Positions 33,247 to 43,916 of a stretch of DNA of 64,000 bases are shown here, in pieces. The position numbers were made by a program, and so were the translations under genes. The number at the start of each line of letters is the position of its first letter. Position 1 is the first letter of the stretch. Under the pieces are notes generated by a model. It was not told where the DNA came from. It saw only the letters and a list, made by a program, of their open reading frames with translations, and did no database searches. The stretch covers positions 1-64,000 of the forward strand of contig CAZWFN010000015.1 of NCBI GenBank assembly GCA_964633205.1, in the 5' to 3' direction. The DNA is from CAYVQE01 sp964633205. Lineage in GTDB: Bacteria; Myxococcota; B64-G9.

Positions 33247-36200
33247 GGCCTGACGCGATCCCAGTGCAGCGACGAGCGACGATGCCCCGGGCAGCCGTTC
33301 AACTCCAGGCCCGTCATCCACGGTTGGTGGCCTATCAGCACCTGCTTCGCTTGCTGGCCAGCGGGCGGGCCGTGTGGACCGATTTCCTCGAACGGCTACC
33401 GCTGACCCTCGGTGAATCGGCGGTGGACCGGGTGGTGACCTACTCGGCCTCCGACGAGGTCCTGGCGCATTTTCACCAGGGCGTCGACGGTCTGATCGAG
33501 GTGCTCAAGCGGCGCCGGGACCCGGCCTATGACCGTGAGCGGCAATCGGTGGTACTGCCCGATGCACGCAAGCGGGTGGTGCTCTGGCCGCGGCGCTTCT
33601 GTCCGCGGACCCTGGCCGAGGACGACCCCCTGCGCCAGGTCGTGCGGCTGGCCCTGCTGGAGTCACCCGAACTCGACGGCGGCCTGCTCGAGAGCTGGCT
33701 GTCGCGCCCGGCCGGCGGTGCCGGATTGTTCACCACCCTGGTCGACGTTCTGGCCAAGGCCTTCGAGACCGGATTTTTTCAACCGGCCTTTTCCGGCGTC
33801 GGGCTGATGGTTCATCTGGCGCTGCTCAACAGCCTGTTGGGCGCCAAGGAACGCATCAAGCGGGTCAAGGTCAAGAACATGGGCTACGCCCGACTGGAAC
33901 GCGCGATCGGACTGGCGCTGCACGCCTGCCTTCGCCAGGCCTTCGACACGGCCCTGATCCGCACCGGCCAACCGGCCGCCGGCTCGCCCGAGCACACCGA
34001 CCTGATGGTGGCGCTGGTCAGCCTGGGCCCACTGGCCTTCATCGCCATCCAGGACAGCGAGCTTTCCGGTGACATCAACCCCTACGGGCTCTCGCCCGAA
34101 CTCGAACAACTGCTGCTGCCCGCCTACCAGGCCGCCCTGGAACGGGACAACCAACCGCATGCGCTGCTGCGCGCCCTGATGCGCGAGGCGGCGCGGACCG
34201 GGCCGCTGCGCACCAGCCTGCTGCAACACTCGAGCTGCGAGGCATTCCGCCGCCTGGTGCTCGACCATCTGCTGGCCAACGAGGATCCGGCCATCGAGAC
34301 CGACCAGCTGCTGGGCTACTGTCTGTCCAGCAATATCGGTATGCTGGAGCTGATCGAGAACCGCGATCTGCTGGTGCAGATGGCCGCCGATCTGACCGAT
34401 CGCCTGGCACTGCGCCAGCGCCAGGGATCGGCCTGGCGCGAGATGCAGCGGCTGCTGGGCATGCTCGAGCGCCTGCGCGACAACGGGCCTCCCTGGAAGC
34501 AGCCGAGCGAGCACGATGAGCAGGCGCTGCAACTGGTGGTCGAGCGCTTCTTGCTGCACCGACTCGACGAGTTCTCCAACGAGCATCTGCGCCAGGCACG
34601 ACGCCGGGTGGTCGATCGGCGCCCGAGCGCGGACAGCGCCGGGCTGCGCAAGGAGTACGAAGCCGGCCGGCTCTACCGCATCGCCACCGACGACAAGCCG
34701 CTGGTCCGGGCCCGGCTGGATCGCGCCGAAGCCCAGCTCTTCGTCGACCTCAAAGGCTACACCCGGCGCACCGCCCAGGCCAAAGAGCTGGTCATGGCCG
34801 AGTTCCTCGAGAACGAGTTCTACCAGCCGATCCTCGAGGCGGCCAAACGATACCGCGGCGGCGCCTACCTGGTCGCCCGCGAGCAGAACATCGAGCTGAT
34901 CAACCTGCTCGGCGATGCGGTGGCCTTCTCGGGCAACACCGTTTCGCTGGTGCAGCTGGCCCGCGACATCCAACACATCTTTCGCAACTACCGCCGCCGG
35001 CTGACCGAGCTGACGACCGCCGATCTGAACAGCGAGCAACAACGCGCCCGGCTTCGGATCGCGCAGCGCCGCGAGGAGATCCGGGACCAGCTGGCGCAGC
35101 TCGAAGCGCAGCTGGCCGAAATCCAACGCGAGGTATTTCGCCGCGCCGGCCTCGACACCCAGGCCATGGTCGCCCAGCTCAAGGCCGATTTTCGCGAACG
35201 CTTCGAACAGCTGCAGCACAACCACCAGGCGTTGCAACGACAGGAACAGGCCACCAGCGATCGGGCCCAGCGGGCCCGTGTCACCGCCCGGCTGACCGCG
35301 GTGCGCCAGGCCCACGAACGGTTCAAGAAGCGGCGCGAGCAGCTTTTGGCCGAACTCAAGGGCCTGGAAGGCGAGGCGCTGGCCAAACGGCTGACCGATC
35401 ACCTCAACGAACGACTTCTCGGTCAGGTGCGCCAGATCGAGGAGCACAAGCGCACCCTGCAGGAAGAGGAGCACACCCTGGAAGAGGCCGAGCGCGAGGA
35501 ACGCCAACGACAAGGTGCCGGGCTGGAAGCCGGCCTGTTCATCGCTTACGGAGCCGCGGCCGAGGTCATCCAGCTGGACGACGATGTCTGGGGCTTGCAG
35601 CGGGTGGCGGTCTCGGAGCGCATCAACGAGGCGGCCCGCGGCACGGCCCGCAACCGGGTGGTCGGCCAACGGCTCGAGGATCGGCTGGCCGCTGCCCGCC
35701 GGGCTTTGAACCGCCCCGAGCTCGAGCTTCCCTTCCGGGTCTACATCGGCTCGACCGGCACCTTCCAGGTGGAGCCCCAGCTCAGCCGCATGTGGCAGCA
35801 GGCCACCCGCGACAACGACGAACCGTTGCTCGAGCGCTTCCTGGAAGAGTTGGGCCGTTCGGTGCGCCGGCGCTTCGTCCAATCGCAGCAAGTTACCGCC
35901 GTCGAGACCTTGCAGGGCAGCGACATCTACAACCTGGGCGAGGCCATCAGCGCCGGGGCGCTGGACGACTACCTGCGCCAGACGCGCAACTCCCGCTTCT
36001 TCTTCCGCGTTCAGGTGCGACCCGAGGAGCTGCACCAGAGCATCCGCCAGCGGTTCCTTTTCACCGAGACGGTGCTCGGGCTGATCGTGGGCTCCGAGCT
36101 CAAGGACGACAGCGGCGAGGTCGAAATCTTCCGGCTGGTGGGGCTGGTGCTGTTCCGCGGCTTCGAGAAGGCCCGGCCCACGCCGGTGTTCGAGATCCTG

Positions 36201-36353
36201 CGCCCCGACAGCCCCTTCGTTCGCCTGTTGCGGCGCCATCACCTGGAGGCCTGGGTGGCCGAGGCGCATCGCGATCCGGAACGCAAGATCGAAGGCCTGA
36301 GCCCCACCAGCCTGGAGCCGGAAGCTGCCGGGCCCAATCCGGCGACCAGCTGA
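33243..36353 (+). CDS. Large coiled-coil protein with a split class III nucleotidyl-cyclase-like domain
   Basis: This 1036-residue protein has no signal peptide. Residues 1-480 are helical and unrecognised. Residues about 497-575 read as the first half of a class III cyclase: AQLFVDLKGYTRRTAQAKEL with the first metal Asp and LINLLGDAVAFSGNTVSL with the second. About 190 residues of coiled coil follow (RIAQRREEIRDQLAQLEAQL, KRTLQEEEHTLEEAEREERQ). Residues about 760-800 then give the second half: LEAGLFIAYGAAAEVIQL and VAVSERINEAARGTARN, keeping the Asn and Arg of the NxxxR transition-state pair. The usual Lys/Asp base-specificity residues are Asn and Gln. The last 230 residues are helical/beta and unknown. 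The GTG at 33243 overlaps the CAP stop (GTGA); an ATG at 33282 is an alternative. Confidence 0.7.
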   Translation: MRPDAIPVQRRATMPRAAVQLQARHPRLVAYQHLLRLLASGRAVWTDFLERLPLTLGESAVDRVVTYSASDEVLAHFHQGVDGLIEVLKRRRDPAYDRERQSVVLPDARKRVVLWPRRFCPRTLAEDDPLRQVVRLALLESPELDGGLLESWLSRPAGGAGLFTTLVDVLAKAFETGFFQPAFSGVGLMVHLALLNSLLGAKERIKRVKVKNMGYARLERAIGLALHACLRQAFDTALIRTGQPAAGSPEHTDLMVALVSLGPLAFIAIQDSELSGDINPYGLSPELEQLLLPAYQAALERDNQPHALLRALMREAARTGPLRTSLLQHSSCEAFRRLVLDHLLANEDPAIETDQLLGYCLSSNIGMLELIENRDLLVQMAADLTDRLALRQRQGSAWREMQRLLGMLERLRDNGPPWKQPSEHDEQALQLVVERFLLHRLDEFSNEHLRQARRRVVDRRPSADSAGLRKEYEAGRLYRIATDDKPLVRARLDRAEAQLFVDLKGYTRRTAQAKELVMAEFLENEFYQPILEAAKRYRGGAYLVAREQNIELINLLGDAVAFSGNTVSLVQLARDIQHIFRNYRRRLTELTTADLNSEQQRARLRIAQRREEIRDQLAQLEAQLAEIQREVFRRAGLDTQAMVAQLKADFRERFEQLQHNHQALQRQEQATSDRAQRARVTARLTAVRQAHERFKKRREQLLAELKGLEGEALAKRLTDHLNERLLGQVRQIEEHKRTLQEEEHTLEEAEREERQRQGAGLEAGLFIAYGAAAEVIQLDDDVWGLQRVAVSERINEAARGTARNRVVGQRLEDRLAAARRALNRPELELPFRVYIGSTGTFQVEPQLSRMWQQATRDNDEPLLERFLEELGRSVRRRFVQSQQVTAVETLQGSDIYNLGEAISAGALDDYLRQTRNSRFFFRVQVRPEELHQSIRQRFLFTETVLGLIVGSELKDDSGEVEIFRLVGLVLFRGFEKARPTPVFEILRPDSPFVRLLRRHHLEAWVAEAHRDPERKIEGLSPTSLEPEAAGPNPATS

Positions 36354-36380
36354 CCCCGGCCGACCAGCGGCCGCCCGTGC

Positions 36381-37532
36381 TCAGAAACGACCGCCCAGTC
36401 CGATCTCAGCCCCGCCTCCCGGCAGGGGGCGCAGCCCCACGACCGCACCGGTCTCCGGTTCCGCGGCGGCCGGCTCGGCCAGCAGGCCCCAGACGAGCAT
36501 GGCGGCGCCGACCGCCAGGCTGGCTCCGCCGGCGATCCAGAGTCCCCGGGCCCAACGATCGGCCCGGCGGCCCTCGGCCAGCTTGGCCTCGAGCTCGGCG
36601 GCGTTGGCCGCCGGCCACCAGCCGCGCTCCAGCGCATCCTCGACCTCGACCGCATGCCACCGGGCCAGGCCCCCGCCGAGCACGGCGGCCGCGCCCAGCC
36701 CCAGCCCGCTCCAGCCGACCACCTGCTGCCAGTTGCGCCCGGCCGCAGCCGGCGCCCGGCGGTCGACCGCGGCGGCCGGCGGCTCGTCCGGCGGCGCGGT
36801 CTCGTCCTCGTAGAGCAGGCCGACCACGGTCGCGTTGGCCAGATCCACCGCCAAGCGGGCCACCTGGCCATAGCGCACCACCACGAACTGGGAGAAGGCG
36901 TCGAAGCCCTGCTTGCGAATCATCAAGATGTGTTTGCCCGGTTTCAGGCCATCCAGCGGGCCTGCCAGCGGCGTGGTGGCCACCTGTTCGCCGTCCAGGA
37001 ATACCCGCGCGCCGGGCTCGGAGACATCCAGCGCCAAACCGCCGACCCAGCGCTCGGGCTCCAGCAGCCGCACCAGCAGGTCGTCCAGCGCCGGGGCCCA
37101 GGCGGCGGGCTGCGACGGCAGGCTCTTGGAGGCCCGTCGCAGCTGGCGGCCGTCGCCGCCGGCCAGCACCTTCAGGTCCAGGCCCAGCTCGTCGCCCAGG
37201 CCGGCCACCGTGCCACTGAGCAGAAAGCGGACGTCCAGCGCCGGCGCCGCCCGATCAGCCGGGCTGCGCCGGTTCAGGCCGGCCCGTTCCAGGCGCCGCG
37301 CGACGGCACGCGGGCCGAGCATGCGCCAGCGGGGGTTGCGCTCGATGGCATCCGCCAGAGCCGAGCGCAGTTGCCGCTCGACGGCGGGCTCGAGCCCCAG
37401 GCCCTTGAACTGCCACAGCACCACGGTGGGCCCAGCGCCGGCCCTCGCCGCCGAAGGCGTGGCCGCGGCACCGCCCCACAGCAGCAACAGGGGCCATAGC
37501 AACGACGGCTTGATCCGTAGAGCAGAGGGCAT
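36381..37532 (-). CDS. Exported PEGA-domain protein
   Basis: This 383-residue protein has a signal peptide (SLLWPLLLLWGGAAATPSAA). Residues 30-150 form an alpha/beta domain (GPTVVLWQFKGLGLEPAVER, DVRFLLSGTVAGLGDELGLD) like the periplasmic Peptidase-like or TolB-N-type domains seen with PEGA in myxobacteria. A PEGA module follows: EPGARVFLDGEQVATTPLAG to RKQGFDAFSQFVV. Near residues 270-345 are two membrane-like stretches (VVGWSGLGLGAAAVLGGGLA, GLWIAGGASLAVGAAMLVWG). It is convergent with the cyclase-like gene, with a 27-bp gap. The role is probably structural in the envelope. Confidence 0.78.
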   Translation of the reverse strand: MPSALRIKPSLLWPLLLLWGGAAATPSAARAGAGPTVVLWQFKGLGLEPAVERQLRSALADAIERNPRWRMLGPRAVARRLERAGLNRRSPADRAAPALDVRFLLSGTVAGLGDELGLDLKVLAGGDGRQLRRASKSLPSQPAAWAPALDDLLVRLLEPERWVGGLALDVSEPGARVFLDGEQVATTPLAGPLDGLKPGKHILMIRKQGFDAFSQFVVVRYGQVARLAVDLANATVVGLLYEDETAPPDEPPAAAVDRRAPAAAGRNWQQVVGWSGLGLGAAAVLGGGLARWHAVEVEDALERGWWPAANAAELEAKLAEGRRADRWARGLWIAGGASLAVGAAMLVWGLLAEPAAAEPETGAVVGLRPLPGGGAEIGLGGRF

Positions 37533-37662
37533 GGTAGACTCGGCGTCCGGATTCGCGGGCCCAAACCCGAGCTCGTCTCGGGAACCGGGCCGAGTCTAGC
37601 ACCGCGCCAGCCGCTGCCACAAGCCGGCTCGCGCCCTGGTGAATAAGAAGGTCGTCGCGCCC

Positions 37663-38196
37663 ATGCACGCAGCCGCTCCAGCGCCGGGGCCTGAACGATC
37701 GCTGGCGCTGCACCTGGTGCTGGTCACTCCGGAGATCCCGGCCAACACGGGCAACATCGTCCGCCTGTGCGCTTGCACCGGCGTCCAGCTGCACCTGATC
37801 GAGCCGCTGGGCTTCCGCCTCGACGATCGGCTGGTGCGCCGGGCCGGGCTCGACTACTGGCAGGATTGCCGGCTGCAACGCCACCTGACCCTGGAGCAGG
37901 TCGAGCAGGCCCACCCCGCGGCCGGCCGGCACTACCTCTCGGCCCGGGCTACGGCCTCGTTCTTCGACCGGCGGCTGCGGCTGGGAGATCTGATCGTGCT
38001 GGGTCCCGAGTCGAGCGGCCTGTCGCCGCACCTGCTGGCCCAGTGCGACCGGCGGGCCCACGCCTGCCGGCTGCCCATGCCCGGCCGCGGGCGCAGCCTG
38101 AACCTGAGCACCAGCGCCGGCATTGCGATCTATGAGGCATTGCGGAAAATCGGTCGGCTACAGGCCGACGAACCGGAGGCTCCATGCCCGAGCTGA
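37663..38196 (+). CDS. trmL: tRNA (cytidine/uridine-34 2'-O)-methyltransferase, SPOUT family
   Basis: This short SPOUT methyltransferase, 177 residues from the ATG at 37663, begins LHLVLVTPEIPANTGNIVRL, the PxNxGNxxR signature of TrmL. Motif 2 is LIVLGPESSGLS, and motif 3 is PMPGRGRSLNLSTSAGIAIY followed by EALR; together they form the knotted SAM-binding site. TrmL methylates the wobble ribose of tRNA-Leu. A GTG at 37639 would add eight residues without homology. The RluA-type gene starts inside its last 13 bases, so both RNA-modification genes are translated together. Confidence 0.92.
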   Translation: MHAAAPAPGPERSLALHLVLVTPEIPANTGNIVRLCACTGVQLHLIEPLGFRLDDRLVRRAGLDYWQDCRLQRHLTLEQVEQAHPAAGRHYLSARATASFFDRRLRLGDLIVLGPESSGLSPHLLAQCDRRAHACRLPMPGRGRSLNLSTSAGIAIYEALRKIGRLQADEPEAPCPS

Positions 38197-39170
38197 GAGT
38201 CGATCGCGACGGCCAGGGCCTGCGGCTGGACCGATTTCTGCTCAAGGCCTTGCCGCGCATGCCCAAAGGCCATGTCTACAAGCTGCTGCGGACCCGCAAG
38301 GTGCGGGTCAACGGCAAGCGGGCCAAGGGCGATCACCAGCTGGCGGCCGGCGATCGGGTACTGCTGCACATGCCGGCCGAACGCTTCGAGCACGATACCC
38401 GCCGGCCGCTGCGGGCCGCCCGCAGCCTCGACTTCGGGGTGGTGTTCGAGGACGCCCACCTGCTGGTGGTCTCCAAGCCTCCCTTTCTGCCGGTGCACCC
38501 GGGCGCCGGCCACCGCGACAACTCGCTGATCGACCAGGTGCACGCCTATCTCGAGGTGCAGGACCGCCCCGGCGCCTTTCGGCCGGCGCTGGCCCACCGC
38601 ATCGATCGCGACACCTCGGGGCTGCTGCTGATCGGCAAGCAAGCCGAGGCCTTGCGGGAGCTGTCGGCCATGATCAAGCGCGGCGCGGTGCACAAGCGCT
38701 ACCTGGCTCTGGCAGCCGGCCGGCCGCGGCCGCCGCAGGGTGTCTGGAACCTGGACGTGCAGCGCCGCGACGTGCCCGGCGCCCGCCGCCGGCCCGACGC
38801 CGAGCGCCGCCGTTCGTCCGCCGGCCGCACCGCCTACCGGGTGGCCGCCACCCGCCAGCTGCGGCTGTCCAAGCGCGACCGGCAGCCGTTCAGCCTGTTG
38901 GTGCTCGAGCTGTTGACCGGCCGCACCCATCAGATCCGCAGCCACCTCGACCAGATGGGCCACCCCCTGGCTGGCGACCGGCGTTACGGCGACCGTGACC
39001 TGAACCGGGTGCTGCGCGAGCGCTTCGCTCTACGGCGCCAGTTCCTGCACGCCTTCCGCCTCCAGCTGGACCACCCCGTCACCGGCAACCCGCTGCGGCT
39101 GGTCAGCCCCTACCCGCCCGATCTGGAGCCGCTGGCCCACAAGCTCAAGCTCGGCGTTCCAGAAGCCTGA
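38184..39170 (+). CDS. RluA-family pseudouridine synthase with S4 domain
   Basis: This 328-residue enzyme has an N-terminal S4 RNA-binding domain (RLDRFLLKALPRMPKGHVYK, RTRKVRVNGKRAKGDHQLAA). The RluA catalytic domain follows, with LVVSKPPFLPVHPG and the active-site block LAHRIDRDTSGLLLIGK, whose second Asp is the catalytic residue. RTHQIRSHLDQMGHPLAGDR is the conserved HQIR region. This layout is that of RluC/RluD, which modify 23S rRNA. An Arg-rich insert (ARRRPDAERRRSSAGRTAYR) lies before the last part. It overlaps trmL by 13 bases. Confidence 0.92.
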   Translation: MPELRVDRDGQGLRLDRFLLKALPRMPKGHVYKLLRTRKVRVNGKRAKGDHQLAAGDRVLLHMPAERFEHDTRRPLRAARSLDFGVVFEDAHLLVVSKPPFLPVHPGAGHRDNSLIDQVHAYLEVQDRPGAFRPALAHRIDRDTSGLLLIGKQAEALRELSAMIKRGAVHKRYLALAAGRPRPPQGVWNLDVQRRDVPGARRRPDAERRRSSAGRTAYRVAATRQLRLSKRDRQPFSLLVLELLTGRTHQIRSHLDQMGHPLAGDRRYGDRDLNRVLRERFALRRQFLHAFRLQLDHPVTGNPLRLVSPYPPDLEPLAHKLKLGVPEA

Positions 39171-39243
39171 GCGTGACAACCTGGAAGACCGATCCCTCGG
39201 GGAATCACGGCTGAGGTGGAAAATCGGTGCTGGCCGGCGCCGA

Positions 39244-39272
39244 TTGACCGGAACCAGATGGTCCCCTATGAT
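39244..39272 (+). promoter_or_regulatory. Sigma-70-type promoter of the thrombospondin-3 repeat lipoprotein
   Basis: TTGACC (39244-39249) and TATGAT (39267-39272) are 17 bp apart, each one base from consensus. Start near 39279, about 29 bp before the ATG at 39308, with GGAGG at 39294-39298 as ribosome site. Confidence 0.6.
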
Positions 39273-39307
39273 CGATGTCAACTTTGCCCGCTTGGAGGTC
39301 TTCTGCG

Positions 39308-43111
<3,804 letters not shown>

Positions 43112-43114
43112 GCC

Positions 43115-43804
43115 TCAGACCCCGAAGTAGCCATAACGCAGGATCTGCGCCCAGATGTTGCAGCCGGCGTGGAAGACCACCGCCCCGCCGATACTGCCGG
43201 TCTTGGCCCGCAGCCAGCCGAACACCAGCCCCGGGAAGAAGGTACCCAGCTTGTCGGGCCGAAACTCCACCAGGTGGCCGATGGCGAAAAAGCCGGCCGT
43301 GACCACCAGCGACCAGCCCACCGGAGCGCCCAGGATGCGGATGCGGCCGCGGAAGACCTGATCCAACCGGGTCTGCATGTAGCCGCGGTAGAAGGCCTCC
43401 TCCGGCAGGGCCACCAGGAACAGGTTGCCCACCACCTCCTGCCAGAAGGTGTCCGGCAGCGCGAAGGAGAACTGGTGGCGGTCGAACCACCACTCATAGC
43501 CCAAAATGTATGGCGGAAAGGCGATGGCCATGAAGATCCCCGCCCACAGCAGGCCCCGGCCCAGGTGGCGCCAGGTCAAGCCGTAGACGGCCAGGTCGGC
43601 GCCTCTGCGGTGCAGGTACTCGATGGGCAGGAACAGAAAGACGATGCCGGCGATGCCCCACAGGTTTTCGCGCACGAAGGGGATGAACCGCAGCAGCCCG
43701 AAGCCGGCGATGATGGCGATGGCGATGGCCCACAACACCACCACCTCGAGCCAGATTCTCTTCGGCTGCATGGACAGCGCCACCGCCACCTCCGGCGACC
43801 GCAT
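43115..43804 (-). CDS. CPBP-family intramembrane glutamic protease
   Basis: This membrane protein of about 229 residues has the CPBP (Abi/CAAX protease) motifs. The catalytic Glu pair is in LVALPEEAFYRGYMQTRLDQ. The later His motifs are in AGFFAIGHLVEFRPDKLG and AVVFHAGCNIW. Six to eight membrane helices are predictable (WLEVVVLWAIAIAIIAGFGL, GIAGIVFLFLPIEYL). Some members of this family process C-terminal sorting signals in myxobacteria (myxosortases); I did not see a matching C-terminal signal on nearby proteins, so this is only a possibility. The start is uncertain between ATG 43804 and ATG 43771. It converges on the repeat lipoprotein with 3 bp between stops. Confidence 0.82.
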   Translation of the reverse strand: MRSPEVAVALSMQPKRIWLEVVVLWAIAIAIIAGFGLLRFIPFVRENLWGIAGIVFLFLPIEYLHRRGADLAVYGLTWRHLGRGLLWAGIFMAIAFPPYILGYEWWFDRHQFSFALPDTFWQEVVGNLFLVALPEEAFYRGYMQTRLDQVFRGRIRILGAPVGWSLVVTAGFFAIGHLVEFRPDKLGTFFPGLVFGWLRAKTGSIGGAVVFHAGCNIWAQILRYGYFGV

Positions 43805-43856
43805 CGCGGCCGGACACCGGCGAGAGTCTACACGCAGGGGCCACTCCCCCTCAAGC

Positions 43857-43885
43857 TTGTCCACCGCGCCCCGCGGCGCTAGAGT
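43857..43885 (+). promoter_or_regulatory. Sigma-70-type promoter candidate for the PKD-like lipoprotein
   Basis: TTGTCC (43857-43862) and TAGAGT (43880-43885) are 17 bp apart, each four of six, 32 bp upstream of the ATG at 43917. CGGAGG just before the ATG is the ribosome site. The divergent protease gene probably has its own promoter in the same 112-bp gap. Confidence 0.35.
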
Positions 43886-43916
43886 GAAAGCGAGACACGG
43901 ACATTCGGAGGTTGCC

